The notes under the pieces: generated by a model | What the model was told of the DNA's origin: nothing | The model's input: the letters and a program-made list of their open reading frames with translations, nothing else | Databases searched by the model: none | Shown: in pieces, positions 11,489 through 21,797 of the stretch | How positions within the stretch are numbered: the first letter of the stretch is position 1 | Layout of the letters: every line of letters starts with the position of its first letter | Assembly (NCBI RefSeq): GCF_030445035.2 | Contig: NC_080678.1 | Coordinates: 119,727,947-119,791,946 of the forward strand | DNA: 64,000 bases | Source of the DNA: Dasypus novemcinctus | Taxonomy: Eukaryota; Chordata; Mammalia; Cingulata; Dasypodidae | Direction: 5' to 3' | Translations under genes and position numbers: made by a program

Positions 11489-12114
11489 GGGGTTCTGCTG
11501 GGGGTCAAACCAGCTTCTCCCAGGAATCCAAGATGTGGGGGCTTTTTCCCAATCTTTCCCAGATACCTTGACCCTAAGGGTCCAATTTTAATGCAGATTG
11601 TTGCTTTCCTGGGAAATGATGGGGCGGAGGGGTAGTTGTAGTCCAGTCTCTTTGTATTTTCAATGGCTCTTTCTTCCAAAATTATTTTCTGGTCTCTGGG
11701 CTTAAATTTGAAACTGCACCCACTCCCTCACCCCTCTCTTCCCCTTCTCCCATTCCTATTTCCCAGCAGCTCCAGTCATCCACCCACAGGGGCTGGTCTT
11801 GGTGGCTGTTGGTGGGGGCGGTAGCTGAGATGCCTTCAGAACCCCTGCCAGGGAGGCGCCCCGCAGCCACATCCTACCCTCTGCTTAGCTCTGGACTGGG
11901 AAAGCTGTTTGGGAACCTCCTTCCACTTCTGACCCTGACTCTGTGTTTTGAACCCCTAAGAACTCAGTGTGCAGTTGGGGTTAGTACGTATGGGTTACCT
12001 GGTCTGATCTCTCCTTTTCTAGCCCAAGAAACGGACCTGTGGAAGGAAACAATTGGCCTCATCCAAGGTCAGCAGCAAATTGGTGACAGCCAGGTCTGGA
12101 ACCCAGTCTCTTAG

Positions 12115-12200
12115 CCCATTAGTTCATTAAACATTTATTGAGCATCTACGCTCAGCCAAGCACAGCCCCTTTAGCCACCACTCGGAGCTCATAAATAAAT
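12115..12200 (-). repeat. L2/MIR 3'-end fragment
   Basis: The phrase 'cattaaacatttattgagca', followed by a degraded 'ctacg..cagccaagcac', is the reverse complement of the shared L2/MIR 3' terminus. Confidence 0.6.
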
Positions 12201-12339
12201 GCTGTTCGGTCTTTGGCTCGGGGAGGGCCGGCCGAGCCTGGGGGTGGGGGGTGGCTCCGTGTCTTGAGATCTCAGGATAAGGAATAAAGGTGGGCCGTTT
12301 TCAGCAGGACCCCCAGATCCTGTGCAGCCACAGAGCCCC

Positions 12340-12600
12340 AACCCAGCGGCAGATTTCTTTAAAGGCAGTTGTGGGCTGATTGCATTGCTGATTTGGGTGA
12401 AGTGAAACAGAAATCTTCCAGGGAGGTTGCAAGGCTTCTCCTCCGCCAAGGCCAGTACGGGCCAAAAAGATGGGTTCCTCTGCCCTTCTCCCCACCCCCC
12501 CACCCTCCAGGTACTGACTCTTATCGTTTGGAGGACTAATGGCCTGCTGGCTTGTTCTGGCCTTTAATTCAATAATAAACCTGCTGTCACTTCTGCGGAC
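12340..12600. promoter_or_regulatory. AT-richer non-repeat block
   Basis: Two AT-richer patches (about 12,345-12,420 and 12,520-12,595, including tttaattcaataataaacc) flank a GC-rich insert. No repeat family is recognised. A conserved element is possible, on composition only. Confidence 0.2.
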
Positions 12601-12944
12601 GGGAGGCAGAGGGGGACCCTCTCTCTCCACTCGGGAGTCGGTCTGGTCCTGGGCTGTGACAGCTGCACCAGGCCCAGGGCAGGGCACAGAAGGCAGAGCT
12701 GGGCTCGGGCTCGGATGAGGGGCAGGTGACAGGTGCCTGGCTCTCACCCTGTCCTCAGAGATCCCGTCCAAACTCCCTCCCCTGCTCCCTGGTGGACCTT
12801 GACCGCGGCTGGGAAGCCCGGGGCACGGCTCCGACCAGCCTGAGGCCTGCCTGAGCCACCGGGGACAAAGGCCTCTGGGGAACGAAGGGTCTTGAAACCC
12901 GTGGGAAGGGCTCTCCGAGGGCCTGCATCCAAACTGCTTGCTTT

Positions 12945-13015
12945 GCAGGTGGGAAAGCTGAAGGCCCAAGAGGTGACCGGCCCCCGGTCACACAGTGGCA
13001 GGACTCCCCGCCCCA
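12945..13015 (-). repeat. MIR SINE fragment
   Basis: The words 'caggtgggaaagctgaaggcc' (shortened core) and 'cggtcacacagtggcagg' give the reverse MIR order. Confidence 0.6.
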
Positions 13016-13164
13016 GGGCGCCCCATTCAGCAGGGACTCCCATTCAGTAGAGAGCTCCATCCATGTCAGGTTTTGATGCACCTCTTGCTGTTTAACATTC
13101 ATAGTGGCAATAACATGATAACAATAACATAGTGGCCATAACATAATAACAATAGCCGGTTTGC

Positions 13165-13300
13165 TTCAAGCTCTTTGCAGACTGCGTGGGTTCAAATCTC
13201 AGCTCTGCCATGGGTGAGCTGGATGGTTTTGGGCCAGTTATGTTTAACCTCCGACGTGGCACCACGAAGGCAGCCTTGACGTTGCCTCGTCTCCAGGTCA
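13165..13300 (+). repeat. MIR SINE fragment
   Basis: The sense MIR 5' half is visible: 'gtgggttcaaatctcagc', 'tctgccatgggtgagctgg' and 'ttgggccagttatgtttaac'. Confidence 0.7.
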
Positions 13301-14539
13301 CGGATGAGCAGGCTCAGCGAGGCGAGGTAGGGCGTCCAAGTTCACCGGTGCATCGGGACCAACGCAAGCCAGTCCCGGCCCCGAGGCTCCCGTTCCCCTG
13401 CCCTTCCCAGCCACGACGCTGCCGGGCATGAATCAAGCGCCTCACAGCTCCACCTGCCGTGGCGCTTGCTCCCCTTGAAGAGACGTTTGAAAGGTGGGGG
13501 ACTTGTATCTGAGGTCCCCACCTGGACATTGAGGACCCTCTTGGGCCCTGCCTGAGTGGGGAACAAGGCAAGCGGGGATGGAACTGGACCGGTAGACCAG
13601 GAGCTATCTGCAGAATGGCCAGTCGCTGACCCCTCGGAGCCCCCCGTTCCCTCACCTGAACAGCTTGAGCTGAGGCTACCTTCAGGTTTCCCGAAGTGGG
13701 TTCTCGGGAACACCGGTCCCCCAAAGGAAAGGCAGCAGAGCACGCCCCCTCCTCTGGAACATGGCCCCCCCACAAGCACGCAAGGGAAGTCTTGGTGTGA
13801 AGGCCTCACCCAGGTGTGCCCAAACCCATGGGGTGCATCTCCCCTCCAACCCCCCACCTTTTTTTTTTTTTTTTAGTGCCAAGTAATTATTAAAGGTACC
13901 GGTGGAACATTTTGGGAAGTGCTGGGCTAAATGGTCCCTTCTAGCCCTGGCAGCCACAGCGTGGCCGGGCAGGTGGTTTACCTGCCGAGGAGCCACCTTC
14001 CCAGTGGCTCCTCTAAGGGTGGGGAGGACGGGACTCTTTCCACCTGGCCAGAAATCCTGCCCCAGCCTGAATTCATGGCAGTTTTCTACCCACGCTCAGG
14101 CCTGTGAGTCTCTGTTACTTTAGCTGGCCTCCTTTTCTTTTTCTTACTCTTTTTCTTTCTTTCCTGTTTTGTTTTGTTAGACCACAGATCTGTCTGTGGC
14201 TGGGCAAGGCTGGCCTGGTGGCGGGACCTCGGAGTGTCAGCGACCTCAGCTGGGAGGGCTCCCCAGGCCGTGTGCACACTGCAAACGCGTCCTTGTGGAG
14301 AGAATGCTCTCCGGCTTGATCTGATTCGGAAAGAGTTTGGGGGCCTGAACGCTGTGTGGTGAGCGCAGTTTGGGCTCACCGCAGGCGTCCAGGACCCCCA
14401 GCCCCAGGGCGGAACAAGACCCGTTTGTTGCCGTTTTCCGCCTCCTGCCCCCAGACCTTCCCGCTCCCGCTCATTTGTGGGGCTTCTCTGCCCCATAAGG
14501 CATCTGTGTTTATAACCCTGCTTCTAATCCAGCACCACG

Positions 14540-14620
14540 TTTCACTGATGAGGCCTGAGGCCAAGTCAGGGGAAGGGACCTGCTCAAGGTCACCGAGTAG
14601 GTCGGGCGGTGGGACCGCAG
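14540..14620 (-). repeat. MIR SINE fragment
   Basis: The words 'tgatgaggcctgaggcc' and 'ctgctcaaggtcaccgagta' match the reverse MIR core with several substitutions. Confidence 0.6.
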
Positions 14621-14904
14621 CGGGGCACAAACCTGGCCCAGAAGCGAGCTGACCCGGGGCTGTTGGAGGAGAGGCAGTGGGCGCGGCCTCCTGCGCCGCC
14701 GGCTCCTGTGCGCTTACCAGAGCCGTGGGACCCAGCGTCCCCAGAGCTCAGGTGAAGGAGTTTCCCCACCCACCCCTCTTCCAGGAAAGCTGGGCAGGAC
14801 CGGTTTAGGGTTGGCGTCCCCGGGGTCAGGAGGCCAAGTTCACCCTGCTGGCTGCACTGCTGTTCTCCCGCCCGGGTTAATGTTTCCTCGTCACGGGCTG
14901 CGGG

Positions 14905-14985
14905 GCCCTCTGGCATTTACACACAGAGGAGCGCTCTGTATTTTCAGAATGTCTTGCTGCCATGAATTAGTTATGAGCGCTTAGC
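14905..14985. promoter_or_regulatory. AT-richer non-repeat block
   Basis: An 80-bp island (ctgtattttcagaatg, atgaattagttatgagc) in GC-rich surroundings, with no repeat signature. It is a weak conserved-element candidate. Confidence 0.2.
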
Positions 14986-15381
14986 CGGGGGTGCCGCTCT
15001 GCTGTGAGGAGGGAGAGGCAGCGCTTCCCACGCTGGGGGCCCTCGGCGGGACCCTGGGCTCGCAGGCCCGGCGGCCCCGACCCCCCGGGATTCTGAGAAA
15101 TGGGCTTTGTGGCTGGCAGGGAGCAGGGGAGGCGCCTCCGCGGCCCATCGCTTTCCTTGCCTGGCATACCTGGCTCGCCTGGGTCCGCCTGGACTCTTGA
15201 GCCTCCCGTCCTCGGAAGAAGAGGAAACCGCTGGTCACGATTTCCCACTGGAGTTTGGCGATGGGGGCCTGGCAACGAAAGGAGGTTCCTTGGAGCTGTG
15301 GGCTTGGCGTCGGTGTATTTCCCGCAAGCAGACAGCTTTCTGATTATTCCTGCCCTCCCCAGCCTGGGTTGATGCCTTCTA

Positions 15382-15471
15382 TTTTTTTTTTTTAGGAGGT
15401 ACCGGGGATCGAACCCAGGACCTCGTACATGGGAAGCAGGTGCTCAACCACTGAGCTACATCCACTCCCCT
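15382..15471 (-). repeat. tRNA-Ala-derived SINE (xenarthran DAS type)
   Basis: Read on the minus strand, the element begins with a tRNA-Ala-like head: an A-box region (TAGCTCAGTGGTTGAGC) and an exact pol III B box (GGTTCGATCCC). It ends in an oligo-A tail, seen as poly-T at 15,382-15,393. The anticodon-loop region follows tRNA-Ala as well. It lacks an intact tRNA fold at the 3' end and carries a tail, so it is a retroposed SINE and not a tRNA gene. SINEs with this tRNA-Ala head are characteristic of armadillos and their relatives. A clear target-site duplication is not visible. Confidence 0.85.
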
Positions 15472-17529
15472 GCCGCCTTCGTTTTCGCTTGTGCTTCATC
15501 TGCGGTGCTAGAAGGCCAGGGCTTGTTTGGGGGGTGGGAGCTTGTGAGCACCAGAGGCCTTCCTGACCCAGAACTCTCAGGGCCTTCTGTCTTGTGGGTG
15601 GCCTCCCCCCCGAGCCAGCCTCCCAGAGGTGCTGGGCCAGTGTGACCTCCCCACACGAGGATTCCCAGCACGGCCATTGCCCGGGGCTCAGGGTACCTTC
15701 GCATCCCAAGACCACCGGGTATGGCAGCTTCTGATGCCTGTTTACAGATGGCTCGTCGCCCTGCAGTGTCCCGCTTCCCGGGCGGGCCTGCACAGCTCTG
15801 GGGACAGGCTGCTCTCTGCCTCCCCAGCAGCAACCTCAGTCTAGGGAGTTCCATCTTACAGTGAGCCTGGAAGGATACTTCCTCTCCAGTTCTCATCTCA
15901 GAGCCATGCCCAATATGGTGAATTCCCGTCCCAGGCACTCCCTTCCATACTCTCCGTCTGGCATTGTAGCCCCCTTGGAGACTTCTCTTCCTGGGGCTGA
16001 GTCCAAGGCTGGGATGGGCAGAGCTGGCCTCCTGGAGGCGGTGCCCTTTCATATCCCCTGGCCTTTCTTATTATTTCTCCTCTGGTAAGAGCCTGGCAGC
16101 CTGGAGACTTCAGGCCCGCGGTCTCAAGTGGCACAGTGGCAGAATGGGGGTCCCTAAGAGTTGAGACCTGAGGGGTGCTAGTGGCCTGGCATCTGCTCTT
16201 TAAGCGGGATTAGACTCATTCCCAGGCTCTCCCAGCAAGCCCACGTGTGCCCGAGCCCAGGGTGGCCTGCCAGGTGGGCACAGGGGGCCGTGGGGGGTGC
16301 CTCTTCCCATCTGCCCAGCCGGGTTCTTGCTGAGCTCTCGGCCTGGCAAGCCCCTCGCCGCCTGGCTCTGTCTCTCCATCAGGGTGCCTGCCTCGGTGTC
16401 CCGAGGTCCCAGGGGCCTGAGGGCTTTTCAGAGAGCACTGGATTTGGAGTCAGGCTTCTGGCTCGGCCTCCCACCAACAGCAGGACCCGGGGCTGTCGCA
16501 GCGTCAGGTGAGAGGCTGGCACTCTGCACACTGCCCCTCGTCCCCTGTGCGGGGTGGATGTTACATGGCCGTGTGCGGAGACGATGGTGTTGGTAGATGG
16601 CCGTGGATGTCATCAGGCCCACCCCCCCATTTAGCAGCTGAGTCTGACTTCAGAGGGGCTGCCTCCCCGAGGTTCCGGGGCAACTGGAGCTCTAACTCGG
16701 GGGTCCCAGCCATGGCCCACTGGCCAGCCCCCACCCCGTCCTGTGACCGGGCCCTTTCGCTGGAGGGAGATGCAGAGTGAGGGGCTCTCCTCGGCTGTGG
16801 CGGTGACACAAAGCTCCTGAACCTCACTCCTCAGCTGATGCTCATCAGAGCCTTGGGTCCGGGCAGGCTGACATCTCTGGGATCTCCGGGACCCCGGCCT
16901 TGTGCCTTCTGCCCTCATAATGGGGCATTTCTTCTCACTTCCTGGGTCAGACGGGGTGGAAACAGGGTCCCCAGGGGCCCACCTGAGTCCCTTTGCCCAG
17001 TCGTCTGTCTGCAGGACATTGGCCCGGCTGGGACAGTGGCTTGAATTTGTGACCCGAGCTACAGGCGGTGTGGACCCTCCCAGAGCTCTGAAGAGGCAAA
17101 AATGTCCAGAAGAGGAGAGACCTGGCAAGCAGCCTGCCTAACCGTCTGCATCCCCCCTGCCCAGATGAGGGAACTGAGGCCCAGGGAGGGCTTGAGGCCT
17201 CCTGCCCGGCCCAGCCTCCTCCCACTCCGGCTCCTCGAGGCTGACTGTGGCCTGCGCAGGCCTGCACGCGTGGGGCACGAGGGAGAACGAGCCAAACAGC
17301 AGCTTCTGCTTTTGCTTTGCGGCTCCCCCGGGCCCTTGGGCTTCGGACACCAGAGAGGCCCTCAGCCCAGGCCCTGCCTTCCAGCCGGGTGCTGCCTGCC
17401 GGAGGCGTGGGGTTTGTCCCGGGCCCAGCCTGAGAACCGAGTGTCCTGGCCAGTTGGCAGCCCTGGAGGTTCTCCTGCTGGGGTCCCTCTGTGCCTCTGG
17501 CTCCAGCTCCCCAAGAAAGATGCTGCACA

Positions 17530-18245
17530 CACTCATTCATCAAGTTTGTTAGCACCAGTTCTGTGCCAGGCCTTGGGGATACGGCGCTAAATGCGGCAAG
17601 CACCTTGCTTGCGTTTTGGTAGGTAAGACAGTCAACGAGTCAGCAATCTCATGGGTGGTGTCTTGTTGGGTTGTGATAAGTGCGTTGAAGAAAAGTAACC
17701 CAGGACAAGGTGATACATGCAGGCAGGTGGCAGGGAAGGCTTCTCGGAAGAGGCTGCATCTGAGCAGACACCCCAGGGTGGTGAGGGAGTGAAGCCTGTG
17801 AACATTTGGGAGAAGAGCACTCCAGGGAGTGGGAACAGCATGTGCAGAGGCCCTGTGGCAGCAGCGTGCTTGGCATGCTCTGGGCAAGGAGGAAGGCCAG
17901 CATGACTGGATGGAGAGAGGTAGGAGAGGACGTCAGCAAGGTGGCCGGGCAGGGTCACAGAGGACCTTAAGAGCCTGGAAAGGATTTCTGACTTCACACT
18001 GTGCATCAAAACCCATTGAGGATTATAAGTAAAGGAGCAGGACTTCCTGACGTGCCGCCTGAGAAGGTCCCTCTAGAATAGGCTGGAAGGGACAAGAGCG
18101 GAAACTAGAGACCAGCTGGGTTGGGTGGCTTTTGCAGTACCCCAGGTGAGGATGCCAGTGGCTGGGCCAGAGTGGTCAGTGGCGGTGCTGAGATGAGGCC
18201 GGGCCCTGGATGGATTTGAGGGGTTCGAAAGCCATGCCCGGAAGC
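17530..18245 (-). repeat. L2 LINE 3' region, long copy
   Basis: It opens with the reverse L2 3' terminus ('cattcatcaagtttgttagc', 'gtgccaggccttggggatac'). It then runs through several recognisable L2 blocks: 'gggaaggcttctcggaagag', 'agagcactccagggagtggg', 'gtgcagaggccctg', 'gaccttaagagcctgg' and 'ttttgcagtaccccaggtga'. At roughly 700 bp it is the longest L2 piece in the window. Confidence 0.7.
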
Positions 18246-18479
18246 CCGTGGAGAATGCCTGCCCGCCTTCACAGAGCAGGGCGGGCGCTGAGGCTGGAGA
18301 ACCGGCCCAGCTCCCCGAGTGCCGTGGTTCTGAGTTCGTTTTCCTCTATGGCTGTCACCTCCACTGGCTTCCTCAGGCCCCACACCTAAGCTACTCTGTC
18401 ATAAGGTGCCCATTTAACAGCTGGAAAAATAGAGACATAGTGAGATGTTCCTGGTGTCCAAACCTAGGCTTGAAATTTT

Positions 18480-18815
18480 GACAGTCAGAATTTGACCCTC
18501 TCTTCTTCTCCAGTTTGATTGTCTTCGCTCATTTATCCCCTCCACTTTTATAGCCTCTCTTCTTTACACTATAGTTCTCAAACGTATCATCACTCGCAAA
18601 CCCTGAGGCCTTTGCATTTGCCAGTTCCTTTACCTATAATTTTCCTCACCCCCACATTTCTGTCTGGTGAACTCCTATGCATCCCTAAGAGCCCAGCTCA
18701 AAAGCTGCCACCTCTGAGCTCTCTTCTCTGACTCTCCCCGGCCCACTGATTGCTTCCTCCACTGAAAGTTCTCCTCCCTCACTCCATTGCCTGTGATCAT
18801 CCTGGATTGGGGCTG
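18480..18815 (+). repeat. L2 LINE fragment
   Basis: It is C/T-rich with ordered L2 words: 'ccctgaggcctttgcatttg', 'agagcccagctcaaaagctg', 'ccacctctgagctctcttct'. These match the sense L2 3' region, in the opposite orientation to the preceding long copy. Confidence 0.6.
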
Positions 18816-18929
18816 GGCCCAGGCCTCCCATTGCACCCCCTCTTTCTGTTCTGTCTCCTCACGCCTGGCTTGGGGCCGGCACAGAGGAGGGAACAAAAAC
18901 ATATCTGTGTATTCCTGGAGCAGTAGCTG

Positions 18930-18943
18930 GTTGCCATGGAAAC
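18930..18943. promoter_or_regulatory. X-box (RFX) motif
   Basis: GTTGCCATGGAAAC differs by one base from the symmetric RFX-family X-box palindrome. It lies in a short AT-richer non-repeat segment (about 18,890-18,985). RFX factors bind such boxes in enhancers and ciliary-gene promoters. Occupancy is unknown. Confidence 0.5.
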
Positions 18944-19684
18944 AAGGAAGTGTTGCAACTTCCCTAACTTTTCAAAGTATGGGGCTTGCAGAGGGCAGCT
19001 GTGTCCTGGGTCCATGAGATCAACCCAGGCTGACCATCCTGGGCTTCAGATGGATTCAGAGTCAACCTTTAGACCAGTCCTTTCCTGTCCCCAGGACTCA
19101 GTTTACCTGTCAATAATAGGGGACGTGATGACTGCCTGGCTCTCCAAGGCTGGTTTCCAGCTCTAATGTACCGTACCCTGTGCACTTCAAGTCCTGCCAC
19201 ACAACCACAGGCAGGGCCTCTGCTCTCTCTGGGCCTGTTTTCCCATTTTATTCATCTCTCTCCTCAAAGAAGGTAACTCCCTGAGTCAAGCAACTCCAGA
19301 ATTTCAGAGTTTCAGCAGCCAAGCTGGCCCTTGATTACTGAACTGAGGTGCTTGTGCCTTGCACACAGAGTGAAGTCCTGCTGCGCAGGAGGACAGCGGG
19401 GGAACGGGGGGGAGACGCGGGGTCAGCTCACTCTGGTCTGGACCTGCCCAGGCCCCGGGGTCTCCTTTCCTCACCTTGAAGGTGACCAGAGCCAGTGTTT
19501 GACAGGGCGGCCCTCACGTGCCCTGGACGCTGCCTGCTCTGCCTGGGAACCACCCCGTGCGGATGCTGGCCTGCTCCGAGCAGAGGGTCTAGGCCGGCAG
19601 ATCCCAGGGGGCCCCTGACCTAAGTGCGGGGCTGGGGTGCGTGGGCAGCACGCTCTCACTGTGTCTCCTCTCTCTCTGCTTCAG

Positions 19685-19890
19685 AGCTCGGAGACCACGA
19701 GCGAGCCGGGCACGAAACCGCGGGCTGGCTGCGGGCACCCACTCCGCTGCCCCTCGGCGCCTGGGCAGGGCAGTGCCGGCTCTCGGCCCCCGCCACGGCT
19801 GGGCTCGGATCCGGCCGTGCTGAGATGCCCGGCGCAGTCGGGCCCCGAGCCGAGCCCCTGCTTGCTCTTTGCCGGGAGCGGGGTCAGCAG
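19685..19890 (+). other. Weak candidate exon in a CpG-rich patch
   Basis: A long CT-rich tract ends in TTCAG at 19,684, a good acceptor. About 206 bp downstream is CAG|GCAAGG, a possible GC-type donor. The interval is CpG-rich, in contrast to its left flank, and is open in more than one frame with an ATG near 19,825. No protein family is recognised. It could be an alternative exon, an intronic CpG patch or chance. The non-canonical donor lowers my confidence. Confidence 0.25.
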
Positions 19891-20299
19891 GCAAGGTCCC
19901 AGCCTGCCTCTCGCCCCACCCCACTTGCGCCTGGCGCTGTGGGGTGGCTCGACCTTCCCCGCCAGACCCAAAAGACTGCGGCCTGGGACGAGAGCGCCTT
20001 CGGGGCCCTCTGGGGCTGCTTGCTCATCCGGGCCAAGCGCCCGTCTCCCAGGGCGGCAGGAGGGGAGTTGAAGAAGGCGGTTTGTGGTCTCTGGAGCCCA
20101 ATAAAAGGCCTTGCGAGGATTACCAGCTGGAGGCAAGTTCAGACCTAAACTGGGGAGGGGCCCCGAGAATCTCTTGTTTGGGAGGTGAAAACCCAAACTT
20201 TTTAAGAACGAGCATCTAGTGCTGTGCCCGAGAAGTGCCCCACTCTGTTTCCAAGAGGTTCCTGGGGCCGAGGACTCATGTACCCATCGGGTCGTGCCT

Positions 20300-20480
20300 T
20301 CCCTGCCCCACTCACTTGGTTTTATCACGTTGGAGCTGAATGAAGCTCGAGGGTTGTTTGATAATGGTGTTGGCGTTAGCAAACATTGTGAATGCTGCTG
20401 AATTGTACACTTACAGAGAGTTAAAACGGCACATTGTGTTATATATGTTACCGCAAGATTGAAAAAAGACAGCGACGAGA
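20300..20480 (+). repeat. LINE-1 3'-terminal fragment
   Basis: The words 'gtttgataatggtgttggc', 'gctgaattgtacacttac' and 'gttatatatgttaccgcaag', followed by an A-rich end, match the pattern of mammalian L1 3' tails. It is immediately followed by an L1 ORF2 piece, so two L1 events or a rearranged copy lie here. Confidence 0.55.
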
Positions 20481-20680
20481 TACCCACATGCCAAAGACTG
20501 GAGCTGGATCCCCTCCTTCCACTCAGATGACCTCAAAGTGGATCAAAGACATAAATGTAGGAGCCGAAACTGTAAAAACTCTCACGAGAAGACACAGGAG
20601 TAAAGCTTCGTGACCTTGGGTTAAGCAAAACTTTTTCTTATATTAGTACGTGGCAACAAAAGCATGAAACCTCAAACTGA
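20480..20680 (+). repeat. LINE-1 ORF2 remnant
   Basis: Plus-strand translation near 20,538 gives WIKDINVGAETVKTL, which matches the conserved segment in the C-terminal part of L1 ORF2. Downstream frames are broken by stops and indels, so this is a dead fragment. It is an endogenous retrotransposon relic, not a host gene. Confidence 0.65.
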
Positions 20681-21216
20681 CTCCAGGCGGCACAGGGCAC
20701 TGGAAGGCGCCTGAACGAGGTCAGGCGGCCCGTTTCCTTCTCTGCCACGGATGAGCCCCTGGCGCTCTCTGCCTCGGTTTCCCCATTTGGGCAGTGACGC
20801 CCCTTGCTGCTGGGACTTGCTCTTAGAAGCTTATCTGAGCAGAAATGGAGGATCTTTAGAAAAAAAAAATCAGTTTTTTGGTAAGGTTCATGGCCAGGTC
20901 TGCTTGGGCCAACACTTATCTTTCAAACCAGTACTTCCTGGTTCCTCTAGTCCTTGTTTGAGCAACTACTTTTTTTTCTCTCTTTTTTTTTTTTCTGGAT
21001 TCCCTATAGTAAATAATTCCATCTCCCATCTTATTTAGATTTTCCATGCCCAAAAAGGGAGGGAGGCTTAGTAAACACTCTGCTTTGGTTGTTGCTTTGC
21101 TTTCTTCAGTGGTGTTGGATTTTATCTGCCTTTCTTTCCCACCTGGATCCCAACCCTCCCATGCTCCAGCTTCCCAGGGCTGCCATCACCCTCGGCTCCT
21201 CCCCACACTGCACGCC

Positions 21217-21254
21217 GTGGGAGCGCACAGTGGGAGCGCACAGTGGGCGCACAC
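21217..21254 (+). repeat. Three-copy 13-bp tandem repeat
   Basis: The unit GTGGGAGCGCACA occurs exactly twice (21,217-21,229 and 21,230-21,242). A shortened third copy (GTGGGCGCACA) follows. Confidence 0.85.
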
Positions 21255-21724
21255 GGCCAGGGACCCGACACCTCCGGGCTCCCCCTTCCTGTCGCTTCTG
21301 GAGTAACCCCTCCTTTCCCACTCCCCACTGCCAGCAGCCTTCTCTCTGGTGTCTACCTCCAGTTTCCCCCTTCCTGTCCTCCTCCACTGGGACACAAGGG
21401 CATCTCTGCCCCCCACCCAACTTCAAACTCCCTACCACCTGACAGTCAAAGCTTTGACCTTGATGTGGGTGTGTGCGTTGCACGCTGTGTTTCCCACGGC
21501 CCCTCCAGCCTGGTAGACTCCTGGGCATCCTGCAAAGCCCTGCCCAAGCCTCAGTTTCTGCCACGATGTTCTTGTGCACCCACCAAGCCGCAGGGGGTTC
21601 TTGGCCAACCCCCTTGCCCCAGGCCCCCACCCCGCCTCAGGCGCCGGCTTCGGCCACTTTGGCGGCTCTCATCCGGCATAATCGCAGCTCCCTTCGGGCA
21701 CCCCAGCCCCAGCCAGGCTTTGAC

Positions 21725-21797
21725 TCCCTGACACCCAGCACCGTGCTCGGGCCGTAACGAGCATTCCACAGTGCTTGCTGAGTGGGTGCATGCATAA
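21725..21797 (+). repeat. L2/MIR 3'-end fragment
   Basis: The words 'acccagcaccgtgctcgg' and 'agtgcttgctgagtgggtg' fit a diverged sense L2 3' end. Confidence 0.45.

Noticed and set aside
13860..13876. Poly-T run as the tail of another SINE
   Set aside because: No tRNA-like head or repeat body follows on the right and no duplication flanks it.
15382..15471. tRNA-Ala gene on the minus strand
   Set aside because: The B box is intact, but the 3' acceptor stem does not pair and an A tail follows. It is a SINE.
20100..20106. AATAAA as a gene polyadenylation signal
   Set aside because: The hexamer lies in the right shoulder of the 19.7-20.1 kb CpG-rich patch with no upstream exon or downstream GT-rich element that I would trust.
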